Source: Sva-07 sp963717385 (GTDB lineage Bacteria > Actinomycetota > Acidimicrobiia > Acidimicrobiales > Ilumatobacteraceae). From it: DNA of 64,000 nucleotides. Below, in pieces: positions 19,578 to 28,466 of this stretch. Location: assembly GCA_963717385.1 (NCBI GenBank), contig CAVQWE010000003.1, positions 310,001-374,000 on the forward strand, read 5' to 3'. Numbering within the stretch: position 1 is the first letter of the stretch; every line of letters starts with the position of its first letter. The notes beneath the pieces are model-generated. The model was not told where the DNA came from. It saw nothing but the letters and a program-made list of their open reading frames with translations, and did no database searches. Position numbers and translations under genes: made by a program.

Positions 19578-22500
19578 ATGACGCCCGTGGCAGCACCAGA
19601 TGGTCAGGGGTCGGGGTTCGGGGCGAACTCGTGGCTCGTCGAGGAGATGTACGAGCAGTTCGTGGGCGATCCAGCGTCGGTGAGCGAGTCGTGGCAGGAG
19701 TTCTTCGCCGATTACCACTCCCAAGCGCCCAGTGTCGCTGCCGCTGCTGCGACGTCACCAGCGGTGCAGGCGGTCGCACAGGCGCACCGTGCGCCCGGCG
19801 ACGACGCCCACGCCAACGGTGCCGTCACCGATGCACCGGCGGCGCCTGCCGCCCCGGCTCCGCCTGCCAGTTCGCCACCACCGCCTGCTGCTCCGAGCGC
19901 ACCTGCCGCCGCGGCTCCTGCAGCGGCCCCCACAGCACCGCCGGCCGAACCAGCCGAGGAGCCGGGCAAGCCGATCCGTGGCGCCGGTGCGGCCATTGCT
20001 CGCAACATGGAGGCCAGCCTCACCGTTCCCACCGCCACCAGCTTCCGCAACGTGCCGGCCAAGCTGCTCGAGGTCAACCGCAAGGTCATCAACGGGTTCC
20101 GGTCGCGCTCGGGCCAAACGAAGATCAGCTTCACCCACCTGATCGGCTGGGCGATCGTCCGCGCGATCGCCGACGCGGTCCCGGCGATGAAGAACACCTA
20201 CGTGCTGGGCGACGACGGCAAGCCACGCCTCGTGGAGAACCCGCACGTCAACATGAGTCTCGCCGTCGACAAAGAGAAGCCCGACGGCACCCGCACGCTG
20301 CTCGTGCCGGTCATCCGCGACTGCGACACGCTCGACTTCAACGGCTTCCTCGCGGCCTACGAAGAAGTCATCCGCAAGGTCAACTCGAACAAGCTGACCG
20401 TCGACGACTTCCAGGGCGCCAACATCAGCCTCACCAACCCCGGTGGCATCGGCACCGTGCAATCGGTACCGCGACTGATGCCCGGCCAAGCGGTCATCGT
20501 CGGCGTCGGCAGCATCGACTACCCGGCCGAGTTCGAGGGCTCCGACCGCCGCAACCTGAGTTCGCTCGGCGTCAGCAAGGTGGTCACCATCACCAGCACG
20601 TACGACCACCGCATCATCCAGGGTGCCGAGTCCGGGCTGTTCCTCAAGCGGGTCCACGAACTCCTGCTCGGCGAGCACGACTTCTACGAAGACGTCTTCG
20701 CGGCGCTCGACATGCCGTACGAGGCGGTCAAGTGGCGTCCCGACACCTTCGCCATCGATCGCGAAGAGGCGATGCTCGCCAAGCAGATGGCGGTCGCCAA
20801 GCTGATCCGTGTCCACCGGGTTCGTGGCCATCTGATCGCCGACCTCGACCCGCTGCGCTGGAAAGAGCCGCTCACCCCGCGCGAACTCGACCCGGCCACC
20901 TACGGCCTCACCATCTGGGACCTCGACCGCGAGTTCCTCACCGACGGTGTGGGCGGCGTCGACAAGATGCGCCTCGGCGATCTGCTCGGCGTGCTGCGCG
21001 ATGCGTACTCGCGCACCATCGGCGTCGAATACATGCACATCCAGGACACCGACGAGCAGCAGTGGATCCAGGAGCGCTTCGAGCGGCCTCAGCCGCCGGT
21101 TCCCAAGGAGCGCAAGCATCGGATTCTCGAGCGGCTGAACGCAGCGGAGAGCTTCGAGAAGTTCCTCGCCACCAAGTACGTCGGCACGAAGCGGTTCGGT
21201 ATCGAGGGGGCCGAGTCGGCGATCCCGATCCTCGATGCGGTGCTCTCCAACGCGGCCGACGCTGACTTCGACGGCGCAGTGCTCGGCATGGCGCACCGCG
21301 GTCGCCTCAACGTGCTGTCGAACATCATGGGCAAGAGCTACGAGGCGATCTTCTCCGAGTTCGAGGGGCACATCGACCCGTCGTCCGTGCAGGGCTCCGG
21401 CGACGTGAAGTACCACCTCGGCATGAAGGGCAAGTACGTCAGCCCGTCCGGCGCCGACGTCTCGGTGGAACTCGCAGCGAACCCGAGCCACCTCGAGACC
21501 GTCGGCCCGATCGTGATGGGCATCGTTCGCGCCCAGCAGGACCAGATCGACCCGCCCGGCGCATTCAGCGTGCTGCCGGTGCTGATCCACGGTGACGCCG
21601 CCTTCGCCGGGCAGGGAATCGTCGCTGAGTCGCTGGCGATGAGCGACATCGGCGGCTACCGCATCGGTGGCACGATCCACCTGATCATCAACAACCAGAT
21701 CGGCTTCACCACCTCGCCGCAGTACGCACGATCGTCGCTGTACTGCTCCGACGTGGCCAAGACGATCCAGGCACCGATCTTCCATGTCAACGGCGACGAC
21801 CCCGAGGCATGCGTTCGTGTCGCGCAATTGGCGTGGGACTACCGCCAGAAATTCCACAAGGACGTCGTGATCGACATGGTGTGCTACCGCCGCCACGGTC
21901 ACAACGAAGGTGACGACCCGAGCTACACCCAGCCACTGATGTACAAGGCGATCTCCGAACGTCGCAGCGTTCGCAAGCTGTACGTCGAGTCGCTCGTGCG
22001 TCGCGGCGACATCACGGTCGACGAGGCCGAGGTGGCCCTGAGCGACTTCCACGACAAGTTGCAGGTTGCGCTCGACGAGACGCGCTCGCAGGCGCCGGCA
22101 TCGTTCCCGGTGCCGAGGCCGCCGCGCCCGCTCGGCGTGCTGCCGCACATTCCCACCGGCGTCGAACGACCGGTGCTCGATCGAATCTTCGACGAGCTCA
22201 CCGACTACCCGGACGACTTCACGGTCCATCCGAAACTCGGCCGCCAGTTCGATGTTCGCACCAAGCTCTACGAGGACGGCGAGGTCGACTGGGCCACAGC
22301 CGAAGCCCTGGCGATCGGTTCGCTGACGATCGAAGGGCATCCGGTCCGGCTCGCCGGACAGGACTCACGTCGCGGCACGTTCAGTCAGCGTCACGCCTCG
22401 CTGATCGATTTCGACACCGGCGACTCGTGGACGCCGCTCGACGCGCTCGAACCCGACACCCGTTTCTGGGTGTTCGACTCGTTGCTGTCCGAGTACGCCG

Positions 22501-23309
22501 CGCTCGGCTTCGAGTACGGCTACAGCCATGCCAACCCGAACGCACTCGTCATGTGGGAGGCCCAGTTCGGCGACTTCATCAACGGCGCCCAGATCGTGAT
22601 CGACCAGTACATCGTGGCTGCAGAAGACAAGTGGGGTCAACGCAACAGCGTCGTCCTGCTGCTGCCGCACGGCTACGAAGGTCAAGGACCCGAGCACAGC
22701 TCGGCACGCATCGAGCGGTTCATGACACTCGCTGCTGAAGACAACATGCAGATCGTGAACGCGACCACCGCAGCGAACTACTTCCACCTGCTGCGTCGAC
22801 AGGTGCACAGCGAGCGCCGCACGCCGCTGATCGTGTTCACCCCCAAGCAGGGGCTGCGCATGAAGCAGACACGTTCACCGATCGATGCGCTCACGCAGGG
22901 CTCGTTCGAGGAAGTGCTCGACGACCCGGGCGACATCGATGCCAATGCCGTCACTCGCATCGTCTTCTGCTCCGGCAAGGTGGCATGGGACGCAATCGAC
23001 GAACGCGATCGTCGAGGTGCGCCCGCCGCGATCGTTCGGATCGAGCAGCTGTATCCGCTCCCCATCGAACAGATGCAGCAGATCCTGCAGAAGTACCCGA
23101 ACGCCCGCGAGCTCCGCTGGTTGCAGGAGGAGCCCGAGAACATGGGGGCCTGGCGGTTCATCGAGGCGAACACGTGGCGAGTCAAAGAGCAGGGCTACGA
23201 CCTTCGCCACGTGGCCCGCGTCGAGTCCGGCAGCCCAGCGACCGGCTCGAAGGCCATCCACGACCAGGAGCTCGCCGACCTGCTCGAGCGCACGTTCCGC
23301 AACCTCTGA
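19578..23309 (+). CDS. kgd: Multifunctional 2-oxoglutarate decarboxylase/dehydrogenase (KGD, E2o-E1o fusion)
   Basis: 1243 residues, the actinobacterial E2-E1 fusion. The first 45 residues (SWQEFFADYHS) form the helical segment; then comes a Pro/Ala linker and a succinyltransferase-like domain with DHRIIQG near residue 343 but no lipoyl domain. The thiamine-diphosphate E1 domain has GMAHRGRLNVL, GDAAFAGQG, NGDDPEA and RRHGHNEGDDP. KGD decarboxylates 2-oxoglutarate and, with a separate lipoyl E2 and E3, makes succinyl-CoA; it is controlled by GarA in mycobacteria. ATG 19578 fits the family start. It diverges from the FtsH-like gene across about 200 bp containing three GTCAAG direct repeats (19480-19510). 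Confidence 0.95.
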   Translation: MTPVAAPDGQGSGFGANSWLVEEMYEQFVGDPASVSESWQEFFADYHSQAPSVAAAAATSPAVQAVAQAHRAPGDDAHANGAVTDAPAAPAAPAPPASSPPPPAAPSAPAAAAPAAAPTAPPAEPAEEPGKPIRGAGAAIARNMEASLTVPTATSFRNVPAKLLEVNRKVINGFRSRSGQTKISFTHLIGWAIVRAIADAVPAMKNTYVLGDDGKPRLVENPHVNMSLAVDKEKPDGTRTLLVPVIRDCDTLDFNGFLAAYEEVIRKVNSNKLTVDDFQGANISLTNPGGIGTVQSVPRLMPGQAVIVGVGSIDYPAEFEGSDRRNLSSLGVSKVVTITSTYDHRIIQGAESGLFLKRVHELLLGEHDFYEDVFAALDMPYEAVKWRPDTFAIDREEAMLAKQMAVAKLIRVHRVRGHLIADLDPLRWKEPLTPRELDPATYGLTIWDLDREFLTDGVGGVDKMRLGDLLGVLRDAYSRTIGVEYMHIQDTDEQQWIQERFERPQPPVPKERKHRILERLNAAESFEKFLATKYVGTKRFGIEGAESAIPILDAVLSNAADADFDGAVLGMAHRGRLNVLSNIMGKSYEAIFSEFEGHIDPSSVQGSGDVKYHLGMKGKYVSPSGADVSVELAANPSHLETVGPIVMGIVRAQQDQIDPPGAFSVLPVLIHGDAAFAGQGIVAESLAMSDIGGYRIGGTIHLIINNQIGFTTSPQYARSSLYCSDVAKTIQAPIFHVNGDDPEACVRVAQLAWDYRQKFHKDVVIDMVCYRRHGHNEGDDPSYTQPLMYKAISERRSVRKLYVESLVRRGDITVDEAEVALSDFHDKLQVALDETRSQAPASFPVPRPPRPLGVLPHIPTGVERPVLDRIFDELTDYPDDFTVHPKLGRQFDVRTKLYEDGEVDWATAEALAIGSLTIEGHPVRLAGQDSRRGTFSQRHASLIDFDTGDSWTPLDALEPDTRFWVFDSLLSEYAALGFEYGYSHANPNALVMWEAQFGDFINGAQIVIDQYIVAAEDKWGQRNSVVLLLPHGYEGQGPEHSSARIERFMTLAAEDNMQIVNATTAANYFHLLRRQVHSERRTPLIVFTPKQGLRMKQTRSPIDALTQGSFEEVLDDPGDIDANAVTRIVFCSGKVAWDAIDERDRRGAPAAIVRIEQLYPLPIEQMQQILQKYPNARELRWLQEEPENMGAWRFIEANTWRVKEQGYDLRHVARVESGSPATGSKAIHDQELADLLERTFRNL

Positions 23310-23316
23310 GGCGGAT

Positions 23317-23935
23317 TCAGCGCAGGCTGATGCCGAGCACGCGTCTCCAACTCGGCGATCGCCGGCTCCGCCGCGCCGACCTTGATGGTGGTCATGCCCA
23401 TCGCCTTGGCCGGTTTGAGGTTGATGCCCAGGTCGTCGAGGAAGACGCACTCGCTCGGGTCGACCCCGACGAGTTCGCAGGCGATCTCGTAGAAACGTGG
23501 TTCGGGTTTGCGGCAACCGACCTTGCTCGACTCGACGACGTGATCGAACATCACCATCACGTCTCCGACATCCATGCGCTGCTCACCGCCGACCACGTTG
23601 TTGGTGAGACATGCCGTGCGGTAGCCGGCGCGGATCACCCGATCGAGCGCTTGGACCATCTCGGGGCGGATGTCGCCGGACAGCAGCCCGAGCACGTCGG
23701 CGCCGGGAATGCGGTGGCCGAGGGCCTCGGACTCGTCGGCGAACAGCGGATCGAACTCGGCCGGGGTGACATCGTTGCGTTCGAGCAGGGCCCACGCATT
23801 CGAGTCGGGATTCGTGGAGTTCACACTGCGGATGAAGTCGGGAGGAAGACCGTTGGCGGCCTCGTACCGGTTGAACGCTTCGAAGGGGCTCGACAGAATC
23901 ACGCCGCCGAAATCCCAGAGCACTGCTCGGATCAT
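23317..23935 (-). CDS. HAD-superfamily hydrolase (subfamily IA), frameshift at the C-terminus
   Basis: About 206 residues. HAD motifs are present: LWDFGGVI near the start (motif I Asp), LTNN (motif II), Lys in GCRKPEPRFYE (motif III) and VFLDDLGIN (motif IV). A four-helix cap lies between motifs I and II. These are cytosolic phosphatases or phosphoglucomutase-like enzymes; relatives include epoxide-hydrolase N-domain-like HADs. The open frame would run 120 bases into kgd on the other strand. Removing one base near 23344 gives VLGISLR and a TGA at 23317, seven bases past the kgd stop, so a one-base insertion is likely. Confidence 0.8.
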
Positions 23936-24051
23936 GGTCGGCGAGCCTACGATGGCAGCGCGGCAGCCGACGTGATCGACCCGAGTCCATCTTGCGATGA
24001 ATTCGTGGTCATCTCGCCCGGCGTGCCCTCAACGACTCAGGAAGAGAAGCA

Positions 24052-25514
24052 ATGACATCATCCAAGGGGCCCCACCACGTCGTGGTCGACGGGTCCAACA
24101 TCGCCACCGAAGGCCGGTCGCTGCCGAGCCTCGCTCAGCTCAGCGAGGCCGTGATGGCCTTCATGGAGGAGTACCCGAACACGTCGATCACCGTGGTGGT
24201 CGACGCCACGTTCGGGCACCGGATCGACAAGAAGGAAGCAAAGGAATTCGAGGAGGGCATCTCCAACAACGAACTCGTCGCACCCCCCGCCGGCGCCGTC
24301 GGACGAGGTGACGCCTTCGTGTTGAGCATCGCCCAGAAGGCGAACGCGTCGATCCTGTCGAACGACTCGTTCCAGGAATTCCACGGTGACTACGAGTGGC
24401 TGTTCGACGATGGCCGTTTGATCGGCGGCAAGCCGGTACCGCACGTGGGTTGGGTGTTCGTCGATCGCAACCCGGTCAGAGGACCAGTGAGCCGCAAGGC
24501 CACCGGCTCGACTCGTGGAGGCGGCTCGCGTCGTGGTTCGAAGAAGGAGACCGACCGGGGGCGCAGCGGCCGCAAGGCGAGCGCCGAGGCGATGGAGCCG
24601 ATGCCGGTTCCGAAGTCGCCTCCACCCGGACGCAAGCCAGCCGAACCGACCCCGGATGCAGCGGCCGCGCCCTCGTCGGGGCGTGAGCCTCGCAAGCGGG
24701 CCGCCCAGCCTCGCGCCGGTGAGCCGGTGAACGAGCTGATGCCGTTCCTCGAGTTCGTCGAGCACCATCCCGTGGGCACGAGCGTCAACGGCACCGTCGA
24801 GTCGTATTCGTCGCACGGCGCCTACATCTCGATCGGCGAGAACGGCGTGCGTGGTTACGTGCCGTTGCGTCTGATGGCACAACCGGCGCCCACGAGCGCC
24901 CGAAAGGTGATGCAGCTCGGCGAATCGGTGACCCTGGTGGTGGTGAGTTTCGCCCCACTGCGCCGCAGCATCGACTGCGCCGTGCCCGACATGGCCGACG
25001 CGGCGATCGCCGACGCAAAGGCAGAACAGGCTGCCGAGGCCGCAGCGGAACATGCCGCTGAAGTCGGAGAGGCGCCATCAGCGCCAGCGAAGAAGGCGGC
25101 GGCGAAGAAGGCTCCTGCCAAGAAGGCCCCGGCGCAAGAAGGCGGCGGCGGCGAAGAAGACCCCGGCCAAGAAGACCGCGGCCAAGAAGACCGCGGCGAA
25201 GAAGGCGCCAGCGAAGAAGGCCCCTGCGAAGAAAGCTCCTGCGAAGAAGGCTCCGGCTGCCGAGAAGGCGGCAGCGACGAAGGCTCCTGCCAAGAAGACC
25301 GCGACCAAGAAGGCCCGCAGCGACGAAGGCCCCGGCGAAGAAGGCTCCTGCGAAGAAGGCCCCGGCCAAGAAGACCGCGGCCAAGAAGACCCCGGCAAAG
25401 AAGCCCGCAGCGACGAAGGCCCCGGCAAAGAAGGCGTCGGTTGCGAGGAAAGCGGCGGCGAAGAAGACCCCTGCCAAGAAAGCGGCGGCCAAGAAGCCGG
25501 AGTCGGGCAGCTGA
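24052..25514 (+). CDS. NYN-domain (Zc3h12a-like) nuclease with S1-like domain and histone H1-like lysine tail; two frameshifts
   Basis: Residues 5-145 match an NYN/PIN-like RNase domain: HVVVDGSNIATEG (first Asp), TVVVDATFG, GRGDAFVLSIA and SNDSF supply the usual acidic residues. A Ser/Lys/Pro linker follows. Residues 225-300 look like an S1-type RNA-binding barrel (GTSVNGTVESYSSHGAYISI). The end is about 145 residues of AKKAPAKK/AKKTAAKK repeats, as in histone H1-like tails. The tail is in frame only if one extra C at about 25135 and one extra G at about 25313 are removed; it then stops at TGA 25512-25514, two bases before exoA. RBS AGGAAGAG precedes ATG 24052. An RNA-processing role is inferred. 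Confidence 0.75.
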
Positions 25515-25515
25515 C

Positions 25516-26289
25516 GTGCGAGTCGTCACCTGGAACATCAACTCGCTGCGTGCGCGCCAAGAACGCGTCGAGGAGTGGATCGCCGAGGTCCAGCCCGATG
25601 TGCTGTTGCTGCAAGAGACCAAACTGGCCGACGACGCGTTTCCCGGCCTGGCGTTCTCGGCGCTCGGCTACGAGAGTGCGCACTACGGCCAAGGCCAGTG
25701 GAACGGTGTCGCCATCTTGTCGAAGGTCGGCATCGATGACGTGGTCACCAACTTCGCTGGCGATGTCGAGCCAGACCCTGATGCCCGCATCATCACCGCC
25801 ACCTGCGGTGGTGTCCGGGTCAGCAGTGTGTACGTCCCCAACGGTCGATCGCTCGACGACGACCACTACACCTACAAGCTGTCATGGCTCGATCGACTGG
25901 TGGCGCACCTCGATGCCGACACCGACCCGTCGAACGATGTGATCATCGGCGGCGACTACAACATCGCGCCCGACGATCGCGACGTGCACAACCCAGCCAA
26001 GCTCGTCGGAGCCACCCATGTCAGTCAGCCCGAGCGCGACCGATTGGCGGCGCTCGAATCGTGGGGTCTGATCGACGTGTTCCGGCAACAGCACGCTGAC
26101 GATCGCGTGTACTCGTGGTGGGACTACCGCGGTGGCGACTTCCATCAGGGCCGTGGCATGCGCATCGATCTGCTCATGTGTTCGGCCTCGGTCGCACAGC
26201 GTGCCGAGTGGACCGTCGTCGACCGCAACGCCCGCAAGGGCAAGCAGCCGAGTGATCACGCCCCGGTGATCGTCGACCTCGCCGACTGA
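25516..26289 (+). CDS. exoA: Exodeoxyribonuclease III / AP endonuclease
   Basis: 257 residues from GTG 25516, directly after the lysine-rich gene. Exonuclease III cuts abasic sites in base-excision repair and trims 3' ends. Motifs are VVTWNINSLRAR (Asn), LLLQETKL (Glu), GGDYNIAPDDRDVHNP (Asp/Asn) and the final SDHAPVIVDL (Asp-His). The long frame fused to the upstream gene exists only because of frameshifts in the lysine repeats. Its last 34 bases overlap the end of the helicase gene on the other strand. Confidence 0.93.
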   Translation: MRVVTWNINSLRARQERVEEWIAEVQPDVLLLQETKLADDAFPGLAFSALGYESAHYGQGQWNGVAILSKVGIDDVVTNFAGDVEPDPDARIITATCGGVRVSSVYVPNGRSLDDDHYTYKLSWLDRLVAHLDADTDPSNDVIIGGDYNIAPDDRDVHNPAKLVGATHVSQPERDRLAALESWGLIDVFRQQHADDRVYSWWDYRGGDFHQGRGMRIDLLMCSASVAQRAEWTVVDRNARKGKQPSDHAPVIVDLAD

Positions 26290-28277
26290 GTGTCACCAGC
26301 GTCGTCGGTGATCGGCGACGACCGAACCAGGTCGAGGATCTGTGGGGCGAGGCGTTCGGCGGTGATCTGTCCGAAGGAGGTCACCTCGGCCAACTGTTCT
26401 GACGTGGTCGGACGCTCGCGTGCGATCGAGGTGAGGTCGCGGTCGCTGCAGAGCTGCGTCGGCAAGATGTCGGCACGGCGGGCCGACTCGTCACGCCACG
26501 CCCGCAAGGCGCCGAGCAGCGGATCGACCCGAGCTCTGACCCGCTGCGGTGGCGCTGCCGGTGGGGGAGTCGTGAGGTCGAGGTCGGCGATGAATGCACT
26601 GACCGTGCGGGCGTATCCGCCACGACGCGCAGCCTGCGTGACGATCAGACGATCGGTGGCTCGTGTGAACGCCACGTAGAGCAGGCGACCCTCCTCGGCC
26701 TTGGCGGACACGGTCGTGGCCGACTTGTGCGGCATCAGGCTGCTTTCGACCCCTGACACCACCACGGTGTGCCACTCGCGACCCTTTGCCGCATGGAAGC
26801 TGAGCAGGTCGATCCCATCAGTCGAGGCGTCTTCGAACGGATTGGTGGTCGCCACCCAGGCACGAAACGTGGCGCCATCGCCGAGCGTCTGCTCACGCAA
26901 GAAGTCGAGCACCGCAGCAGCGACGCGACGCTCCGGGTCGGCCTGCGCCGTGGTGGTTGCGGCTTCGTTGGGGCTGGTGACTGGCTGCGGCGTCTGCGAG
27001 CCGCGCGAGGTGCGATGCTCGGGGGTGGGGTGGCGCAGCGATTGCGGTGCGGGTGGCGCATCGAGGATGTCGTGCGCCCAGCCCCGCAACCGTGACGCCG
27101 AGCCGAGCGCGGCCGCCTGGCGGACGGCAGCTTGTAGCGGTGTGCCCTGCGCCGTGGCATTTCGCCGGACTGGCAGACCTGCGTTCTCGAGGGCGTCGGC
27201 AATGGGTCCGAGTTGCGCGTTGGTGCGAGCGAGCACGGCGACCTCGCCGGTTCGAACGAGGTTCGGATCAGATCGCACCAGGAGCTCGGCGATTCGGCGG
27301 GCCTCGTCGGTTTCGTCTTCGGCGATGACCCGGTCGACCGAGCGGCCATCCCCGCGGTTCGAGACCAACGGACTCGGCTGGTCGGTTGCGGTGAGTACGT
27401 GGACACCGGCGCGCACGATCTGGGGTGTGCTCCGATGATTGACCGGCAGGCGGATGATCTCGATGCCCGGGAAGCGGGTCTCGACGTCGACGAGGAGCGT
27501 CGGGTCGGCGCCGTTGAATCCGTAGATGGCCTGCGATGGGTCGCCGACCAGGAAGAGGTCGTTGCGCCCGGCCCGCAGCAGGTCGACCAACGCGTGTTGG
27601 AGTGGGTTGAGGTCTTGCGCCTCATCGACGAGGAGATGACGGAAACGCCACCGGACCGCATCGGCGAAGTCGTTGTCGCTGCGGAGGTCGCGGATGGTGT
27701 GGGCCAGTACGTCGTCGAAATCGATGACCCCGCGTCGCTTCTTGAGCGTCTGGTAGTCGGCGTACACCGCCGCGCACCGGTCGATCCCCGACGCTGGATG
27801 ACGTTGTTCGCGGCGGGCGGCGGCGGCGTAGTTCGGTGCGTCGATGCCTCGTGCGGCTGCCCAGTCGATTTCGGCAACGTACGCAGCCAGGCTGCGTCGG
27901 TCGCCCGCGTCGATCGTGTCGCCGACGAGGCGGCGCCGTTCGTTGACAACGGTGAGCGGTCGACGTTCGGTGTCGGACCAGCGTTGCTTGAGGACACCGA
28001 GCATCACCGAGTGGAACGTGCCCGCTTCGACGTGGTCGCGCAGACCCAGCCGATGCAGCCGTTTGCGCATCTCGCCGGCAGCCTCGCGGGTGAAGGTGAG
28101 CGCCAGGGTGTGGCGTGCGGCAGCGGTTTCGTTGGCGATCCGATAGGCGATCCGCCGTGTCAACACTCGGGTCTTGCCCGATCCGGCGCCAGCGATCACT
28201 GCCACCAACTGCGACTCGGTGGTGACCGCCGCGCGCTGATCTGCATCGAGATCAGCGATCAGGGCATCCACGTCCAC
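26256..28277 (-). CDS. UvrD/Rep-family DNA helicase with C-terminal HRDC domain (UvrD2-like)
   Basis: 673 residues from GTG 28277. All superfamily 1A motifs are seen: Walker A AGAGSGKT (29-36), LTFTREAAGEM, DEAQD, GDPSQAIYGFNGAD, VNHRSTPQIV, FHAAKGREWHTV and YVAFTRATDRL. Domain 2B is shortened, and a Pro/Thr-rich stretch sits near residues 410-450. The last 90 residues resemble an HRDC domain, as in mycobacterial UvrD2. It unwinds DNA 3' to 5' in repair. The frame runs 29 codons further upstream, but those come from a family B palindrome (MSEPHHHDTFAHR), so the longer start is rejected. It diverges from uvrB. Confidence 0.88.
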   Translation of the reverse strand: MDVDALIADLDADQRAAVTTESQLVAVIAGAGSGKTRVLTRRIAYRIANETAAARHTLALTFTREAAGEMRKRLHRLGLRDHVEAGTFHSVMLGVLKQRWSDTERRPLTVVNERRRLVGDTIDAGDRRSLAAYVAEIDWAAARGIDAPNYAAAARREQRHPASGIDRCAAVYADYQTLKKRRGVIDFDDVLAHTIRDLRSDNDFADAVRWRFRHLLVDEAQDLNPLQHALVDLLRAGRNDLFLVGDPSQAIYGFNGADPTLLVDVETRFPGIEIIRLPVNHRSTPQIVRAGVHVLTATDQPSPLVSNRGDGRSVDRVIAEDETDEARRIAELLVRSDPNLVRTGEVAVLARTNAQLGPIADALENAGLPVRRNATAQGTPLQAAVRQAAALGSASRLRGWAHDILDAPPAPQSLRHPTPEHRTSRGSQTPQPVTSPNEAATTTAQADPERRVAAAVLDFLREQTLGDGATFRAWVATTNPFEDASTDGIDLLSFHAAKGREWHTVVVSGVESSLMPHKSATTVSAKAEEGRLLYVAFTRATDRLIVTQAARRGGYARTVSAFIADLDLTTPPPAAPPQRVRARVDPLLGALRAWRDESARRADILPTQLCSDRDLTSIARERPTTSEQLAEVTSFGQITAERLAPQILDLVRSSPITDDAGDTQSARSTITGA

Positions 28278-28324
28278 CGAGCCACTGTACGAGATCGACG
28301 TCTGCCCCGGCCGGGCCCCGAAGC

Positions 28325-28423
28325 GGTGAGCGAACGTGTCGTGGTGGTGCGGTTCGCTCATCACCTGAATCCCGGGCCCCGAAGCGGTGAGCGAACGTGT
28401 CGTGGTGGTGCGGTTCGCTCATC
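28325..28423. repeat. Tandem pair of 38-bp palindromes, family B copies 2 and 3 (61-bp period)
   Basis: Copies at 28325-28362 and 28386-28423 begin GGTGAGCGAA and end TTCGCTCATC. The two copies plus the 14 bases before each (from CCGGGCCCCG) are identical, and the unit repeats after exactly 61 bp with a 23-bp spacer. They lie between the divergent helicase and uvrB genes, just before the uvrB LexA box. Confidence 0.85.
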
Positions 28424-28435
28424 GCCTGGCGGTGC

Positions 28436-28447
28436 GAACAAGTGTTC
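28436..28447 (+). promoter_or_regulatory. LexA (SOS) box of uvrB
   Basis: GAACAAGTGTTC matches the actinobacterial/Bacillus-type LexA site GAAC-N4-GTTC. It ends 19 bases before the uvrB start codon, so bound LexA would block the promoter. A second such site precedes uvrA. Confidence 0.75.
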
Positions 28448-28466
28448 CCGAGCTAACCTGTCGGGG

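Noticed and set aside
19755..22340. An 861-codon open frame antisense to kgd
   Set aside because: High-GC DNA leaves long empty antisense frames. Its residues are mostly the shadow pattern (His/Val/Asp/Arg-rich) and kgd on the other strand is clearly real.
25081..25514. CRISPR-like or satellite DNA repeat
   Set aside because: The repetition is coding (AKKAPAKK codons) with irregular unit lengths and no spacers; no cas genes are near.
24052..26289. A single 745-residue protein joining the NYN domain to exonuclease III
   Set aside because: The join exists only through two one-base insertions in the lysine repeats; the corrected frame stops at 25514 and exoA has its own GTG at 25516.
28278..28364. 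N-terminal extension of the helicase (MSEPHHHDTFAHR...)
   Set aside because: This peptide is the translation of a family B palindrome and similar peptides appear at other copies; the helicase homology begins after the GTG at 28277.
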